A stretch of 31,603 bases of DNA, from the NCBI GenBank assembly GCA_002778645.1, contig PFAQ01000017.1:1-31603 (forward strand), written 5' to 3'. A program made the translations under genes and the position numbers. The stretch comes from Candidatus Falkowbacteria bacterium CG10_big_fil_rev_8_21_14_0_10_39_9. Lineage in GTDB: Bacteria; Patescibacteriota; Patescibacteriia; Patescibacteriales; UBA12465. This document shows, piece by piece, positions 29,932 to 31,603 of the stretch; positions within the stretch are counted from its first letter, which is position 1, and each line of letters starts with the position of its first letter. The notes beneath the pieces are model-generated. The model saw only the letters and a program-made list of their open reading frames with translations. It made no database searches and was not told where the DNA came from.

Positions 29932-30942
29932 ATGATCAAGTTAGCAATTAATGGCTTTGGTCGGATTGGCCGTGCCACTTTTAAAATTATCTTAGAAAAG
30001 TATCCGGAGGTGCGGGTAGTGGCCATTAATGATTTAACTGACACTAAAACTTTAGCTCATCTGCTTAAATATGATTCTTGTTATGGAATTTATGGTACTA
30101 AAGTAGATTTTGATGCTAAACATTTGCTTGTTAAGGGTCAAAAGATCCCGGTACTAGCCGAAAAGGATCCGGCTCTTTTGCCGTGGCAGAAATTGGGTGT
30201 TGATGTGGTGCTGGAATGTACCGGTCGCTTTACTAACAAGGAAGGTTTGTCTTTTCATTTGCATGCCGGAGCCAAGAAGGTTATCCTGTCGGCTCCCGCT
30301 AAGGGCAAGGAGGATAAAGTGAAGACCGTAGTTTTGGGAGTTAATGAAGATAAGATTACCCAGGCTGATAAATTGCTTTCTTGTGCTTCTTGTACGACTA
30401 ATTGTTTAGCTCCAGTCTCCGATGTGGTGCGTCAATATTTTGGTATTAAGAAGGCGATTATGACCACTATTCATTCCTATACCGCGGATCAGAATTTAGT
30501 GGATGGACCGCATAAAGATTTGCGGCGTGCTCGGGCAGCGGCTTTGAATATGGTACCAACTACGACCGGCGCTGCTCTGTCAGTAACCGAAACTATTCCA
30601 TCTTTGAAGAATAAATTTGATGGTTTGGCTGTCCGCGTTCCCACTCCAGTCGGATCATTGTGCGATATTGTTTTTGTCACGAAAAAGAAAGTTACTGTCG
30701 AAAAGGTAAGTGAAGTTTTCAAAAAAGTTGCTAAGCTGAAGCGCTATCAAGGTATTATCCAGGCCAGTGAAGAACCATTAGTTTCAAGCGATATTGTAGG
30801 TAATCCTTACAGTGCTATTGTTGATTTACCGATGACTAAAGTAGTTGATGGTGATCTGTTGAAGGTGACCGCTTGGTATGACAATGAATGGGGTTATTCT
30901 AATCGCTTAGCTGATTTAGCGGTCTTGTTTACTAAAAAATAA
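29932..30942 (+). CDS. gap: Glyceraldehyde-3-phosphate dehydrogenase, type I
   Basis: GAPDH oxidises glyceraldehyde 3-phosphate to 1,3-bisphosphoglycerate with NAD(P)+. The 336-residue protein has the Rossmann motif INGFGRIGR (6-14), INDL (32-35), ECTGRF (95-100), SAPAKG (120-125), and catalytic Cys154 in SCTTNC (153-158) with His181 in TIHSYTADQNLVDGPHKD. RRARAAALNMVPTTTGAA, VRVPTPVGS and the C-terminal WYDNEWGYSNR complete the family. The Asp of INDL suggests NAD preference. It has its own promoter, and a Nudix gene follows after 10 bp. With the aldolase at 3698 it supports a lower glycolysis. Confidence 0.97.
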   Translation: MIKLAINGFGRIGRATFKIILEKYPEVRVVAINDLTDTKTLAHLLKYDSCYGIYGTKVDFDAKHLLVKGQKIPVLAEKDPALLPWQKLGVDVVLECTGRFTNKEGLSFHLHAGAKKVILSAPAKGKEDKVKTVVLGVNEDKITQADKLLSCASCTTNCLAPVSDVVRQYFGIKKAIMTTIHSYTADQNLVDGPHKDLRRARAAALNMVPTTTGAALSVTETIPSLKNKFDGLAVRVPTPVGSLCDIVFVTKKKVTVEKVSEVFKKVAKLKRYQGIIQASEEPLVSSDIVGNPYSAIVDLPMTKVVDGDLLKVTAWYDNEWGYSNRLADLAVLFTKK

Positions 30943-30952
30943 TATTATTACG

Positions 30953-31351
30953 ATGGATAAAATGATTATTGCTTCCGGCCCGGTAATTGTGGAGGATAAT
31001 AAGGTGCTTTTAAACCAAAATGGTGATACTGACTTCTGGAAATTTTGTGGTGGTCGGGTAGAAAATGGCGAGATTGGGTTGATAGAAACAGCCAAAAGAG
31101 AGGTGATGGAAGAAATGGGTCTAGAGATTAAGATTTTAAATGACACGCCGTTTTTAATTCATACCATCAAAGAAACTGATGCCGGAAAGATTGATGTTAT
31201 TTTAGTGCATTATCTCGCGGAGCGTTTGAATGAGATTAAACCGGGGGACGATATTTTAAAATGGGCTTGGCTGGATCTGAAAACTTTAGATCAGGAAAAT
31301 CTAGCCCCGAATATTTTACCCACCTTGCGCCATTTTGGTTTTATTAAATAG
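30953..31351 (+). CDS. Nudix hydrolase
   Basis: The 132-residue protein is a single Nudix domain, which hydrolyses nucleoside diphosphates linked to another moiety. The Nudix box lies at residues 33-56 and begins GGRVENGE, with the REVMEEMG core (49-56) supplying the metal-binding glutamates; the family spacing G-x5-E-x7-REuxEExGu is met. Substrate cannot be read from the sequence. It is 10 bp after gap and 5 bp before a NuoF-like gene, so all three probably share a transcript. Confidence 0.88.
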   Translation: MDKMIIASGPVIVEDNKVLLNQNGDTDFWKFCGGRVENGEIGLIETAKREVMEEMGLEIKILNDTPFLIHTIKETDAGKIDVILVHYLAERLNEIKPGDDILKWAWLDLKTLDQENLAPNILPTLRHFGFIK

Positions 31352-31356
31352 TTTAT

Positions 31357-31603
31357 ATGGATATTATTGCTAAAATTAAAGCAGTTCAGTTGGTTGGTCG
31401 GGGTGGTGCTGGTTTCCCGACCGCTTTGAAATGGGAAGCGGTTTATAAGGTCCCAGGGAGTGTTAAGTATATTGTGATTAATGCGGCTGAAGGTGAACCG
31501 GGAGTCAAAAAAGACGGCTATATTTTAGAAAATCATATCACGGAAATGTTGTTGGGTGTTAAGTTGGCACAGAAATATTTAGGAGCGAAGAAATGTTATT
31601 TAT
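31357..31603 (+). CDS. NuoF-like (complex I 51-kDa family) flavoprotein, 3' partial
   Basis: The first 82 codons run off the window edge. KAVQLVGRGGAGFPTALKWE (8-27) matches the FMN/NADH-binding GxRGRGGAGFPTGxKW motif of NuoF/HoxF/HydB-type subunits, and INAAEGEPGVKKDGYILE (47-64) matches NADEGEPGxxKDRxIL. The Ala for Asp in NAAEGEPG is a departure. CPR genomes generally lack complex I, so this is more likely part of a soluble NADH-linked flavoprotein or hydrogenase-type module. The rest of the gene and its neighbours are needed to decide. Confidence 0.75.
   Translation, partial: MDIIAKIKAVQLVGRGGAGFPTALKWEAVYKVPGSVKYIVINAAEGEPGVKKDGYILENHITEMLLGVKLAQKYLGAKKCYL

Overview
The window is an AT-rich, densely coded bacterial chromosome segment. 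It most likely comes from a Candidate Phyla Radiation (Patescibacteria, Parcubacteria-like) genome. This is an inference from combined traits: no Shine-Dalgarno sequence stands before any clear start, TsaB is very short, the aldolase and histidyl-tRNA synthetase are archaeal in type, surface proteins carry lamin-tail, LamG and 'GRPDDA' repeat domains, and genes abut almost without gaps. TAA, TAG and TGA all end genes, so the code is standard. No tRNA, rRNA, IS element or CRISPR array was seen.

Layout. 1-3613: a large secreted protein (permuted NlpC/P60 domain, Lys/Thr/Ala linker, lamin-tail and LamG domains) whose reading frame is broken twice. 3698-7384: class I aldolase (minus strand), a membrane-anchored unknown, RodA and ribosomal protein bL25. 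7445-8051: a RelB/DinJ-type antitoxin with a palindromic operator, followed by a RelE/YafQ-like toxin killed by two in-frame TAA codons. 8109-10832: translation-termination cluster rpmE, prfA, prmC (minus strand), interrupted by one plus-strand unknown. 11031-15475: rmlB-rmlD-rmlA (dTDP-sugar synthesis, no rmlC), hisS and a GerMN-domain protein. 15476-16502: a divergent NDP-kinase-like gene, then a short unit with its own strong promoter and terminator but no long ORF, a candidate structured small RNA. 16499-17481: rnhB and a small unknown (minus strand).

17585-27230 is a 12-gene, nearly gapless run that seems to start from a leaderless promoter: HELAH membrane protease, beta-CASP metallo-beta-lactamase RNase, holin-like membrane protein, PD-(D/E)XK nuclease, bacterial PH-domain protein, Smr, AlkD glycosylase, an unknown, cysS, dus, tsaB and a secreted transglutaminase-like protein. 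Much of it concerns nucleic acid and tRNA maintenance. 27274-28990: rpsB-tsf with a structured leader. 29005-31603: RicT-like PSP1 protein, GAPDH, a Nudix hydrolase and the start of a NuoF-like flavoprotein.

Transcription signals are unusually legible: extended -10 elements (TGCTATAAT type) recur, and most gene ends carry A-tract/stem/T-tract hairpins that can work in both directions. The most notable items are the small-RNA unit at 16194-16502, the leaderless/SD-free initiation, the inactivated toxin beside an intact antitoxin and operator, and the frame-broken surface protein.
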